Assembly: GCF_024435355.1 (NCBI RefSeq)
Contig: NZ_JAMJWG010000006.1
Span: 348,708 to 412,707, forward strand
From: Streptomyces odontomachi
Lineage (GTDB): Bacteria > Actinomycetota > Actinomycetes > Streptomycetales > Streptomycetaceae
Length of the DNA: 64,000 nt
Direction: 5' to 3'
Below, piece by piece: positions 16,906 through 23,359 of the stretch. Both the position numbers and the translations under genes were made by a program. Every line of letters starts with the position of its first letter. Positions within the stretch are counted from its first letter, which is position 1. The notes under the pieces were generated by a model. It made no database searches, was not told the origin of the DNA, and saw only the letters and a list, made by a program, of their open reading frames with translations.

Positions 16906-16925
16906 GCGGCCCCACGGCGGGCCGC
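16906..16925. terminator. Hairpin between convergent LigJ-like and reductase genes
   Basis: GCGGCCC (16906-16912) pairs with GGGCCGC (16919-16925) over a six-base loop in the 36-bp gap between convergent stops, so it can end both transcripts. Confidence 0.6.
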
Positions 16926-18245
16926 TCAGGTGGGCAGTACGGCGTCGGGCCGCGCGGTGAGGACCGACTTCAACGGAACCCCCGGATCGGCGGCGGCCTC
17001 GCGTGGCACCGCCACACCTCGGGTCAGTGCGGTGCGTACCGCCATGTAGTCGGCCGGGCTGTTGACCGCGTCGGCGGCCAGCAGCGTGCCACCGCGGTAG
17101 TACAGGACGCAGAACCGCTCGCTGTCCGGATCGCCGCGCACCACGTGGTCGTCGTGGCCGATGGCCAGTCCGGCGATCTGGAGCTTCAGATCGCCCTGGT
17201 GCGACCAGAACCACGGCACCGGCCGCGCCTGTCGGGGCGCGCCGAGCAGGGTGGCCGCGGCGGTGTGGGCCTGCGCGACCGCGTTCTGCACGGACTCCAG
17301 GCGCACCCGCCCCTCGCCCGTCATCGGATGCGGTTGGGTGGTGCAGTCGCCGGCGGCACAGATCGCCGGGTTGCTGGTACGGGCGTCGACGTCGACGACG
17401 ATGCCGTCCTCGCAGACGAGCCCGAGCGCTCGGGCGAGTTCGGTGCGGGGCGCGGCGCCGACGCCCACCACGACCAGGTCGGCGGGGAGCAGGGTGCCGT
17501 CGTCCAGGCGAACGCCGGTGACCCGGCCGTCGCGGTCGCCGGTGAACGCGGTGACGGTGGTGGAGAGCAACACCCGGGTGCCCCTGCGACGGTGCGCCGC
17601 GAGGTAGAACGCGGACAGCACCTCCGCCACCGCGCGACCCATCAACCGGGCCGCGCTCTCGACGACGGTGACCTCCTTGCCGAGGCCACGTGCCGCCGCG
17701 GCCGCCTCCAGACCGATGAATCCGCCGCCGACCACGACCACCCGGGCGGCGTCGTGCAGCCGGGCCCGCAACCGGACGGCGTCGTCGCGGTCACGCAGCA
17801 GGCAGACGCCGGCCAGCTCGGCACCGGGAACGGCGAGACGCCGGGGGGCGGCACCCACGGTGAGGGCGAGACGTGCGAACGGCAGCCTGCGCCCCGACGC
17901 GGTGAGGGCGACACCCGAACCGGCCCCGGCCATGCTGCCGTTGCCGTTGCCGGACAGCGTGACGCCGGTGACACGCTCGCCGACGACCAGATCGATGCCG
18001 GACTCCTCGTAGAAGCCGGGCGCGCGGAAGTCGACGGAGGTCAGATCGCTCGCACCGGAGAGGTACTCCTTCGACAGGGGCGGGCGCTGGTAGGGGGCGT
18101 ACGGCTCCTCGCCCACCAGGGTGATGGGTGAGCTGTCGCCCAACTGCCTGAGTGACACGGCCAGCTGAAGACCGGCCTGGCTGGCGCCCACGATCAGCGT
18201 GCCACCCGCCGCGGCCTCGGGCACCGGCCGTTCGTCACCGACCAT
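16926..18245 (-). CDS. FAD-dependent ferredoxin reductase of the Rieske system
   Basis: The 439-residue protein has the two-dinucleotide-binding plan of BphA4/putidaredoxin-reductase: an FAD site (LIVGASQAGLQLAVSLRQLG), YAPYQRPPLSKEYL, an NAD site (VVVVGGGFIGLEAAAAARGLGK) and a second FAD motif (ICAAGDCTTQPHP). It should pass electrons from NADH to the ferredoxin encoded at 7806. A Gly/Ser-rich insert of about 15 residues follows residue 95. The first FAD loop reads GASQAG where GAGxAG is commoner. A FadR-type operator lies just upstream, tying it to the oxygenase genes 7 kb away. Confidence 0.88.
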   Translation of the reverse strand: MVGDERPVPEAAAGGTLIVGASQAGLQLAVSLRQLGDSSPITLVGEEPYAPYQRPPLSKEYLSGASDLTSVDFRAPGFYEESGIDLVVGERVTGVTLSGNGNGSMAGAGSGVALTASGRRLPFARLALTVGAAPRRLAVPGAELAGVCLLRDRDDAVRLRARLHDAARVVVVGGGFIGLEAAAAARGLGKEVTVVESAARLMGRAVAEVLSAFYLAAHRRRGTRVLLSTTVTAFTGDRDGRVTGVRLDDGTLLPADLVVVGVGAAPRTELARALGLVCEDGIVVDVDARTSNPAICAAGDCTTQPHPMTGEGRVRLESVQNAVAQAHTAAATLLGAPRQARPVPWFWSHQGDLKLQIAGLAIGHDDHVVRGDPDSERFCVLYYRGGTLLAADAVNSPADYMAVRTALTRGVAVPREAAADPGVPLKSVLTARPDAVLPT

Positions 18246-18271
18246 CGGGCGCCCTCCCTTGTGCGACTAAC

Positions 18272-18289
18272 TGTCATACCATTCTACCA
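18272..18289. promoter_or_regulatory. FadR-type operator upstream of the reductase
   Basis: On the minus strand the site contains TGGTATGACA next to a second TGGTAG half-site. TGGTATGAC is shared exactly with the site before the regulator at 18584. It lies 27 bases upstream of the reductase ATG. Confidence 0.5.
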
Positions 18290-18583
18290 TAGGGAGTCGC
18301 GGGGACACGGAGAGGCAGGCGGACGCCGGGCAGCCCCAGAGGCGACGGCGGGCACGCGGACAGCGAAGAGAAACCAGGAAGAACGGAGAGTAAACAGGAA
18401 GAAAGTGCACCAATCAGGGCATTCAGCCGCCAGGAGGCAGCAGACCGCCTCCACTTGCCAGCGCCCGGCAGACCGCTCGGGGCGAGAGCGCAACACCCGG
18501 CCCCTCGCGTGCCACACGGACCTCAAGGTGCCGGCACGCGCCGCGCCGCAACCATCGGCTACGCTAGGAGCAAGTTGGTAATT

Positions 18584-18594
18584 TGGTATGACCT
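18584..18594. promoter_or_regulatory. FadR-type operator before the regulator gene (autoregulation)
   Basis: TGGTATGACCT fits TGGT-N3-ACCA with one change at the end; another TTGGTAA half-site lies at 18575. The site sits 56 bases before the regulator's ATG. Confidence 0.5.
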
Positions 18595-18649
18595 TAAACC
18601 GTTTCCAGATCCAAGGTCAACCACCAGGCGCCCATGGGAGACTGAACGC

Positions 18650-19450
18650 ATGCCACCCCGCTCCAGGAGCCAATCTCAGGCCGCTCAGCCCGGCGACACC
18701 GCGCCCCCCGCTGGGAACGCCGTGCCGGACGACCTGTTCAAGACCGTCTCCTCAAGCCGTGTCTCCCAAGTGATCGTGGAGCAGATCCGGATGCTGCTCA
18801 AAGAGGAGCGGCTCAAGCCGGGCGACCGGCTGCCCAGCGAGCGCGACCTCTGCGTCCACTTCGGGGTCAGCCGTGTCACCGTCCGCGAGGCGCTGCGCAT
18901 CCTGGAAGCGAGCGGGCTGGTGGAGATCCGGGTGGGAGCGCGTGGCGGCGCGTTCGTCACCACACCCGACTCCCGCCGGGTGGGCGAGGGTCTCGCGACC
19001 CTGCTGTCCCTGTCTCCGCTGACGGCGGCGGAGGTCACCGAGGCGCGGCTGGTGTTCGAGCTGGGCATCGTGCCGCTGATCGTGGAGCGCGCCACCGAAG
19101 AGGACATCGAGGCCCTGCTCGCCCTGTGCGACCAGCACATCGAGGCGATGGAGCGCGGCGAGTACACGATGGAGATGTCCGCCGCCTTCCACATCCAAGT
19201 CGCCTCCAGCACCCACAACGCGGCGATCCGCATGCTGGTGGAGTCCTTCCACGGCCCCCTGCTGATGAGTCTGCGCCAGGCGCAGAGCGTGGAGCCCAAG
19301 ATGGGGAAGCTGGGGTCGCGCGAGCACCGGGCGTTCGTGGAAGCGGTCGCCGCCCGTGACGTGGCCGGCGCGACCGCGACCATGCGCGCCCACCTGGAGC
19401 GCACCGCCTCCCGCGTACGCGCGGACGCCGACGCGTCCGGGGAAGAGTAG
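18650..19450 (+). CDS. GntR-family regulator, FadR/FCD subfamily (proposed regulator of the catabolic cluster)
   Basis: The 266-residue protein has a winged-helix GntR domain at about 30-105 (LKPGDRLPSERDLCVHFGVSRVTVREALRILEASGLVEIR) flanked by a disordered N-terminus, and an all-helical FCD ligand domain with the acid/His pattern expected for a metal site. Only a fragment is quoted. FCD regulators usually bind a pathway acid and leave a TGGTNNNACCA-like operator. Such operators lie in front of it and in four other promoter regions of the cluster. The ATG at 18650 follows GGGAG; an upstream frame start is unsupported. Confidence 0.88.
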   Translation: MPPRSRSQSQAAQPGDTAPPAGNAVPDDLFKTVSSSRVSQVIVEQIRMLLKEERLKPGDRLPSERDLCVHFGVSRVTVREALRILEASGLVEIRVGARGGAFVTTPDSRRVGEGLATLLSLSPLTAAEVTEARLVFELGIVPLIVERATEEDIEALLALCDQHIEAMERGEYTMEMSAAFHIQVASSTHNAAIRMLVESFHGPLLMSLRQAQSVEPKMGKLGSREHRAFVEAVAARDVAGATATMRAHLERTASRVRADADASGEE

Positions 19451-19601
19451 GGCCTGCCCGAACAGCAACCCCAGGCGTGCGTCTTGGTACGCCTAGGGCC
19501 GTGTTTCGCCTCCCACGCGCATCTTTCGCAGGTGCATGCACGTCTTGCCGCCGGGCTGCGGATCGCGCTGCGCCAGGCCGGCCGGCTCCCCGGAGCCGTT
19601 T

Positions 19602-20288
19602 TCAGGCCATTCCGGCGGCCGCACGCTGGTGGTACGTCGTGCGCGTGTGCTCGGTGTGCGTGCGCATGACCTGCGTCGCACGCGCCTCGTCGCCGGCGGC
19701 GATCGCCGCGATGAGTTCGCGGTGCTCGATCCAGGACTGCTCGCCACGCTGGCGGGCGACGGGCGTGTAGTACCAGCGCACACGGCGATCGACCTGCCCG
19801 GCCAGCTCGGCCAGTACCGGATTGCCGGCCAGCGCCATGACTTTGGCGTGAAACGCGGCGTTGGTGGCCACGACGAGGTCCACGTCGCCCTCCGCCACGG
19901 CCTCCTCGCCACGGGTGCAGAGCTCTTCGAGGGCCTCGACGCCCTCCGGGCCGGTGTGCACGGCAGCCAGCCGGGCGGCCTCGGCCTCCAGGAGGGTACG
20001 GACCGTCAGCAGCTGGTCCGCCTCGTCCTCGGTCGGTTCATGGACGAACGCGCCCTGGGCGGGGCGCAGATCAACCCACCCCTCGGTGTTGAGCCGTTGC
20101 AGCGCCTCGCGCACGGGCTGCCGCGACACGCCGAGGTGTCCTGCCAGTTCGCTTTCGACCAGGTGTTGACCAGGCTGGAGCGAGCGGGTGGTGATGAGCT
20201 CCAGCAGCGCTTCGTAGACCCGCTCACGCAATGGTCCAGGACGCTCGAGCCTGGGCACCGCCCCCGGCGGCAGACCTGTGGACAACAT
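19602..20288 (-). CDS. GntR-family regulator, FCD subfamily (formate/oxalate region)
   Basis: The 228-residue protein has a GntR winged helix (SLQPGQHLVESELAGHLGVSRQPVREALQRL) at about 20-85 and an FCD helical domain with AFHAKVMALAGNP and EHRELIAAIAAGD, the usual metal-site helices. It is convergent with the first regulator. Upstream, GTCTACAGT at 20333-20341 recurs in reverse in the MFS/PanE-like divergent promoter, so it probably controls itself, the transporter and the formate dehydrogenase operon. The likely ligand is a small acid handled by those genes. Confidence 0.87.
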   Translation of the reverse strand: MLSTGLPPGAVPRLERPGPLRERVYEALLELITTRSLQPGQHLVESELAGHLGVSRQPVREALQRLNTEGWVDLRPAQGAFVHEPTEDEADQLLTVRTLLEAEAARLAAVHTGPEGVEALEELCTRGEEAVAEGDVDLVVATNAAFHAKVMALAGNPVLAELAGQVDRRVRWYYTPVARQRGEQSWIEHRELIAAIAAGDEARATQVMRTHTEHTRTTYHQRAAAGMA

Positions 20289-20332
20289 CAGTTCCCCCTC
20301 TGGGCCAGGAACAAGCCAGCGGATTGGCTATC

Positions 20333-20341
20333 GTCTACAGT
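20333..20341. promoter_or_regulatory. Candidate operator of the second GntR regulator (autoregulatory copy)
   Basis: GTCTACAGT, with flanks TATC and CT, lies 45 bases upstream of the regulator start. Its reverse complement occurs at 22242-22250 in the divergent promoter it would control. Confidence 0.45.
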
Positions 20342-20515
20342 CTACCGATCGCATACAGCACTCCGGGTAGAGAAGCCGACGATGTCGTGAAGTGGCTCCT
20401 ATCACATCAACACCCGCCGATGCACACCAACGGCCGGCGGCGCACGCACGCGCCACCGGCCGGAGAGACTTACATATCAGGATAGAAGTGCGGAAAACGG
20501 CCCGGCGACCGGCCC

Positions 20516-20698
20516 TCAGCCCGTGAACAGCTGGGTCGCCTTGCGCACCAACTCGTAGATCCCGTAGGCGAGCGGCAGGCCCACCCACAGCCAGGAGAAG
20601 ACGACCAACGCGCGGCGCCCGGACCCGGCCCCGGGCACGGCGCCCCCGGCGTCAGGCACCGGTGGGGTCGGCGGAGGTGGGACTGACGGAGTCGACAT
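20516..20698 (-). CDS. Small partner subunit of an OFA-type MFS transporter
   Basis: The 60-residue protein has a Pro-rich N-terminus, then one membrane helix (ALVVFSWLWVGLPLAYGIYELV) and a short polar tail. Small single-helix proteins of this kind are encoded next to oxalate/formate-family transporters and are named MFS transporter small subunit. Its ATG lies inside the last codons of the transporter gene in another frame, a 47-base overlap that suggests coupled translation. Confidence 0.72.
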   Translation of the reverse strand: MSTPSVPPPPTPPVPDAGGAVPGAGSGRRALVVFSWLWVGLPLAYGIYELVRKATQLFTG

Positions 20699-22091
20699 CG
20701 GATTCGGCCTTTCTCACGGCGGTGACGTGGTGGCGGGCGTGCACCGGGCGGATCAGTTCGTTGGCGATGAAGCCGACGACCAACAGCCCGATCATGATGG
20801 CGAACGACACGCCGTAGAGCCCCGAGCCGTGCTTGCCCGCGTGCTCCTGGCTGTCGGCCACCCAGTTGACGATGAAGGGGCCCAGCACCCCGGCGAGGGA
20901 CCAGGCCGTCAGCAGCCGTCCGTGGATCGCACCCACCTGGTAGGTGCCGAAGAGGTCCTTCAGGTAGGCGGGCACCGTGGCGAAGCCGCCGCCGTAGAAG
21001 GAGATGATCACCACGGCGCAGAGCACGAACAGCGCCTTGGAGGAGTCGCCGAACTCCACGATGAGCAGGTACATCAAGGCACCCACGCCCAGGTAGAGGC
21101 GGTAGACGTTCTTGCGCCCGATCAGGTCGGAGATGGTGGACCAACCGAACCGTCCGGCCATGTTGGCCGCCGAGAGCAGCGCGACGAAGCCGGCGGCCGC
21201 GGACGCCGACACGGGGGTGCTGCTGTCGGCGAAGAAGTCGGTGATCATCGGGGCGGCCTTCTCCAGGATGCCGATCCCGGCGGTCACGTTCAGGCAGAGC
21301 ACGAGCCACAGGCACCAGAACTGCGGGGTGCGCAGGGCCGTGTTCGCCGAGACCTGCACACCGGTGGCGGAGGCGGGCCCGCCCGCCGGCCGGTCCGTCG
21401 CACCCCCGACGTCCCGAGCCCTAGGCACCCGCACCAGGAGGACGCCGAGCGCCATGAAGACGGCGTAGACGAGGCCGTGCACCAGGAACGCCAGCGCGAT
21501 GCCCGAGGAGTCGGTGCCGAAGGAGTCCAGCATCTGCTGGGACCACGGTGAGGCGATCAGCGCGCCACCGCCGAAGCCCATGATGGCGAGCCCGGTGGCC
21601 ATGCCGGGTCGGTCGGGGAACCACTTGATCAGCGTGGAGACCGGGGAGATGTAGCCGATGCCGAGGCCGATCCCGCCGACGACGCCGTAACCGAGCACGA
21701 TCAGCCAGTACTGGCGGGTGGCGGCGCCGAGCGCGGCGAGCAGGAAGCCGGACGAGAACGCGACCAGGGCGACGGACATCGCCCAGCGCGGCCCCTTGCG
21801 CTCCACGAGCGTGCCGCCGAACGCGGCGGACAGGCCCAGCATCACGATGCCGAGCTGGAACGGCAGGGCGCTCTCGGTGCCGCTGAGCCCGAGCGCGGAT
21901 TCCAACGGGGGCTTGAACACGCTCCAGGCGTAGGCCTGCCCGATGGACAGATGGACCGCCAGCGCAGCGGGCGGCACCAGCCAGCGGCTCCAACCGGGCG
22001 GTGCCGTGGGCCCGCCACCGCGCAGCGCATCGGCAGATCCCGAAGAACCGGATGAACCAGGAGAACCAGAAGAAGCGGAAGAGGGCCTCAT
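20652..22091 (-). CDS. MFS transporter, OFA (oxalate/formate antiporter) family
   Basis: The 479-residue protein has about twelve membrane segments. OFA features are visible: VHLSIGQAYAWSVFKPPL in the first helix, GGIGLGIGYISPVSTLIKWFPDRPGMATGLA between helices 4 and 5, and AFGGTLVERKGPRWA. Members exchange oxalate for formate or import related monocarboxylates. The ATG at 22091 was chosen because the Ser/Gly-rich tail leads straight into helix 1; no good ribosome site is seen. It is divergent to the formate dehydrogenase operon, which suggests import of a compound that is oxidised to, or is, formate. Confidence 0.85.
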   Translation of the reverse strand: MRPSSASSGSPGSSGSSGSADALRGGGPTAPPGWSRWLVPPAALAVHLSIGQAYAWSVFKPPLESALGLSGTESALPFQLGIVMLGLSAAFGGTLVERKGPRWAMSVALVAFSSGFLLAALGAATRQYWLIVLGYGVVGGIGLGIGYISPVSTLIKWFPDRPGMATGLAIMGFGGGALIASPWSQQMLDSFGTDSSGIALAFLVHGLVYAVFMALGVLLVRVPRARDVGGATDRPAGGPASATGVQVSANTALRTPQFWCLWLVLCLNVTAGIGILEKAAPMITDFFADSSTPVSASAAAGFVALLSAANMAGRFGWSTISDLIGRKNVYRLYLGVGALMYLLIVEFGDSSKALFVLCAVVIISFYGGGFATVPAYLKDLFGTYQVGAIHGRLLTAWSLAGVLGPFIVNWVADSQEHAGKHGSGLYGVSFAIMIGLLVVGFIANELIRPVHARHHVTAVRKAESDVDSVSPTSADPTGA

Positions 22092-22145
22092 GATCCGGAA
22101 CCATAGGAACGGGTCAAAGGCTTGGGAAGACATCGCGCAGAAAAT

Positions 22146-22179
22146 CCGTCGACGGTATCCACCGAGCCGTCGACGGTAT
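22146..22179. promoter_or_regulatory. Paired 13-bp direct repeats, each with a 10-bp palindrome
   Basis: CCGTCGACGGTAT occurs at 22146-22158 and again at 22167-22179. The two are 21 bases apart, two turns of the helix, so a protein could occupy both on one face. They lie in the divergent region between the transporter and the PanE-like operon. Confidence 0.6.
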
Positions 22180-22241
22180 GCAATGACTATGTCAAGAGGC
22201 GCCGCGACCGCTGCGCAAACCCTTGCTGCCGCAAGGTCCAT

Positions 22242-22250
22242 ACTGTAGAC
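22242..22250. promoter_or_regulatory. Candidate operator of the second GntR regulator (target copy)
   Basis: ACTGTAGAC is the exact reverse complement of the sequence in front of the regulator gene; flanking T and TA positions also match. It lies in the divergent transporter/operon promoter region. Confidence 0.45.
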
Positions 22251-22381
22251 AATATTTCGTCGACACAATGGAAGACTGGCCGGAGACCGGCAGAGCACGG
22301 CTCTGGACCGTCTTCTTCCGCTCGTCGGGACACACTCCCCCTCAAACGGCTGAGGCCCCTCAACCGAACGGAGCGCCCCAC

Positions 22382-23359
22382 GTGAAAGTCGCAGTTCTGG
22401 GCGCCGGTGCAATCGGCGCCTATGTCGGCGCCGCGCTGCACCGCGCCGGCGCCGATGTCCACCTGATCGCCCGTGGACCGCATCTGGCGGCCATGAGGCA
22501 GCACGGAGTGCAGGTGCTCAGCCCGCGCGGTGACTTCTCCGCGCGCGCCCACGCCACCGACGACCCGGCCGAGGTCGGCCCGGTCGACTTCGTCTTCCTG
22601 GGCCTGAAGGCCACCTCGTACGCGGCGTGCGGGCCGCTGATCGAGCCCCTGTTGCACTCCTCCACCGCGGTGATCGCCGCTCAGAACGGCATCCCCTGGT
22701 GGTACTTCCACCGGCACGGCGGTTCCTGGGACGGCACACGCATCGAGAGCGTGGACCCCGGTGGCACGGTCAGTGCCGTACTCGCCCCGGAGCGCGCCAT
22801 CGGCTGCGTGGTGTACGCCGCCACCGAACTGATGGAGCCGGGCGTCGTGAAGCACCTGGAAGGCACCCGCTTCTCCATCGGCGAGCCGGACCGCTCGCTG
22901 TCGCCGCGTTGCGACCGGTTCAGTGCCGCCATGCGCGACGGCGGGCTGAAGTGCCCGGTGGAGACCGACGTGCGGGGCGACATCTGGGTCAAGCTGCTGG
23001 GCAACATCTCCTTCAACCCGATCAGCGCGCTCTCCCGGGCGACGATGCGGCAGATGTGCCTGCACGGCGGCACCAGACGCGTCATCGAGACCATGATGAA
23101 CGAGACACTGGCGGTGGCCGAGGCCCTCGGCTGCCGCCCCGGCATCTCCGTGGAACGGCGACTGGCCGGCGCCGAACGCGTCGGCGACCACCGCACGTCC
23201 ACCCTCCAGGACCTGGAGCGCGGCAAACCGCTCGAACTCGACGTGCTGCTCGCGGCCGTCGTGGAACTTGCGGAGATCACCGGTGTTCCGGTGCCGACGC
23301 TCCACACCGTCCACGCCATTTCGGACCTGCTGGCAGACCGCATGAGGAGCGCGGCATGA
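22382..23359 (+). CDS. Ketopantoate reductase-like (ApbA/PanE family) protein
   Basis: The 325-residue protein begins MKVAVLGAGAIGAYVGAAL, the NADPH-binding GxGxxG of PanE. It keeps KATSYAACGPLIEPLL, the substrate lysine region (DIWVKLLGNISFNPISALSRAT) and a terminal ELAEITGVPVPTL. PanE reduces 2-ketopantoate; many paralogues reduce other 2-oxo acids. The GTG at 22382 matches the conserved N-terminus and has GGAG upstream. It is the first gene of the formate dehydrogenase operon and overlaps the next start by ATGA. A role in pantothenate synthesis seems unlikely in this context. Confidence 0.82.
   Translation: MKVAVLGAGAIGAYVGAALHRAGADVHLIARGPHLAAMRQHGVQVLSPRGDFSARAHATDDPAEVGPVDFVFLGLKATSYAACGPLIEPLLHSSTAVIAAQNGIPWWYFHRHGGSWDGTRIESVDPGGTVSAVLAPERAIGCVVYAATELMEPGVVKHLEGTRFSIGEPDRSLSPRCDRFSAAMRDGGLKCPVETDVRGDIWVKLLGNISFNPISALSRATMRQMCLHGGTRRVIETMMNETLAVAEALGCRPGISVERRLAGAERVGDHRTSTLQDLERGKPLELDVLLAAVVELAEITGVPVPTLHTVHAISDLLADRMRSAA

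Larger units (their letters stand above)
18246..18649. other. 404-bp divergent promoter region between reductase and GntR genes
   Basis: No gene is supported. It contains operator-like sites near both ends (18272-18289 and 18584-18594), and a candidate -10 (TACGCT) at about 18560 before the regulator. The middle holds purine-rich low-complexity sequence with no recognised element. Confidence 0.6.

Noticed and set aside
19473..19494. Terminator between the two GntR genes
   Set aside because: AGGCGT/ACGCCT arms are only six bases with a ten-base loop, too weak to call.
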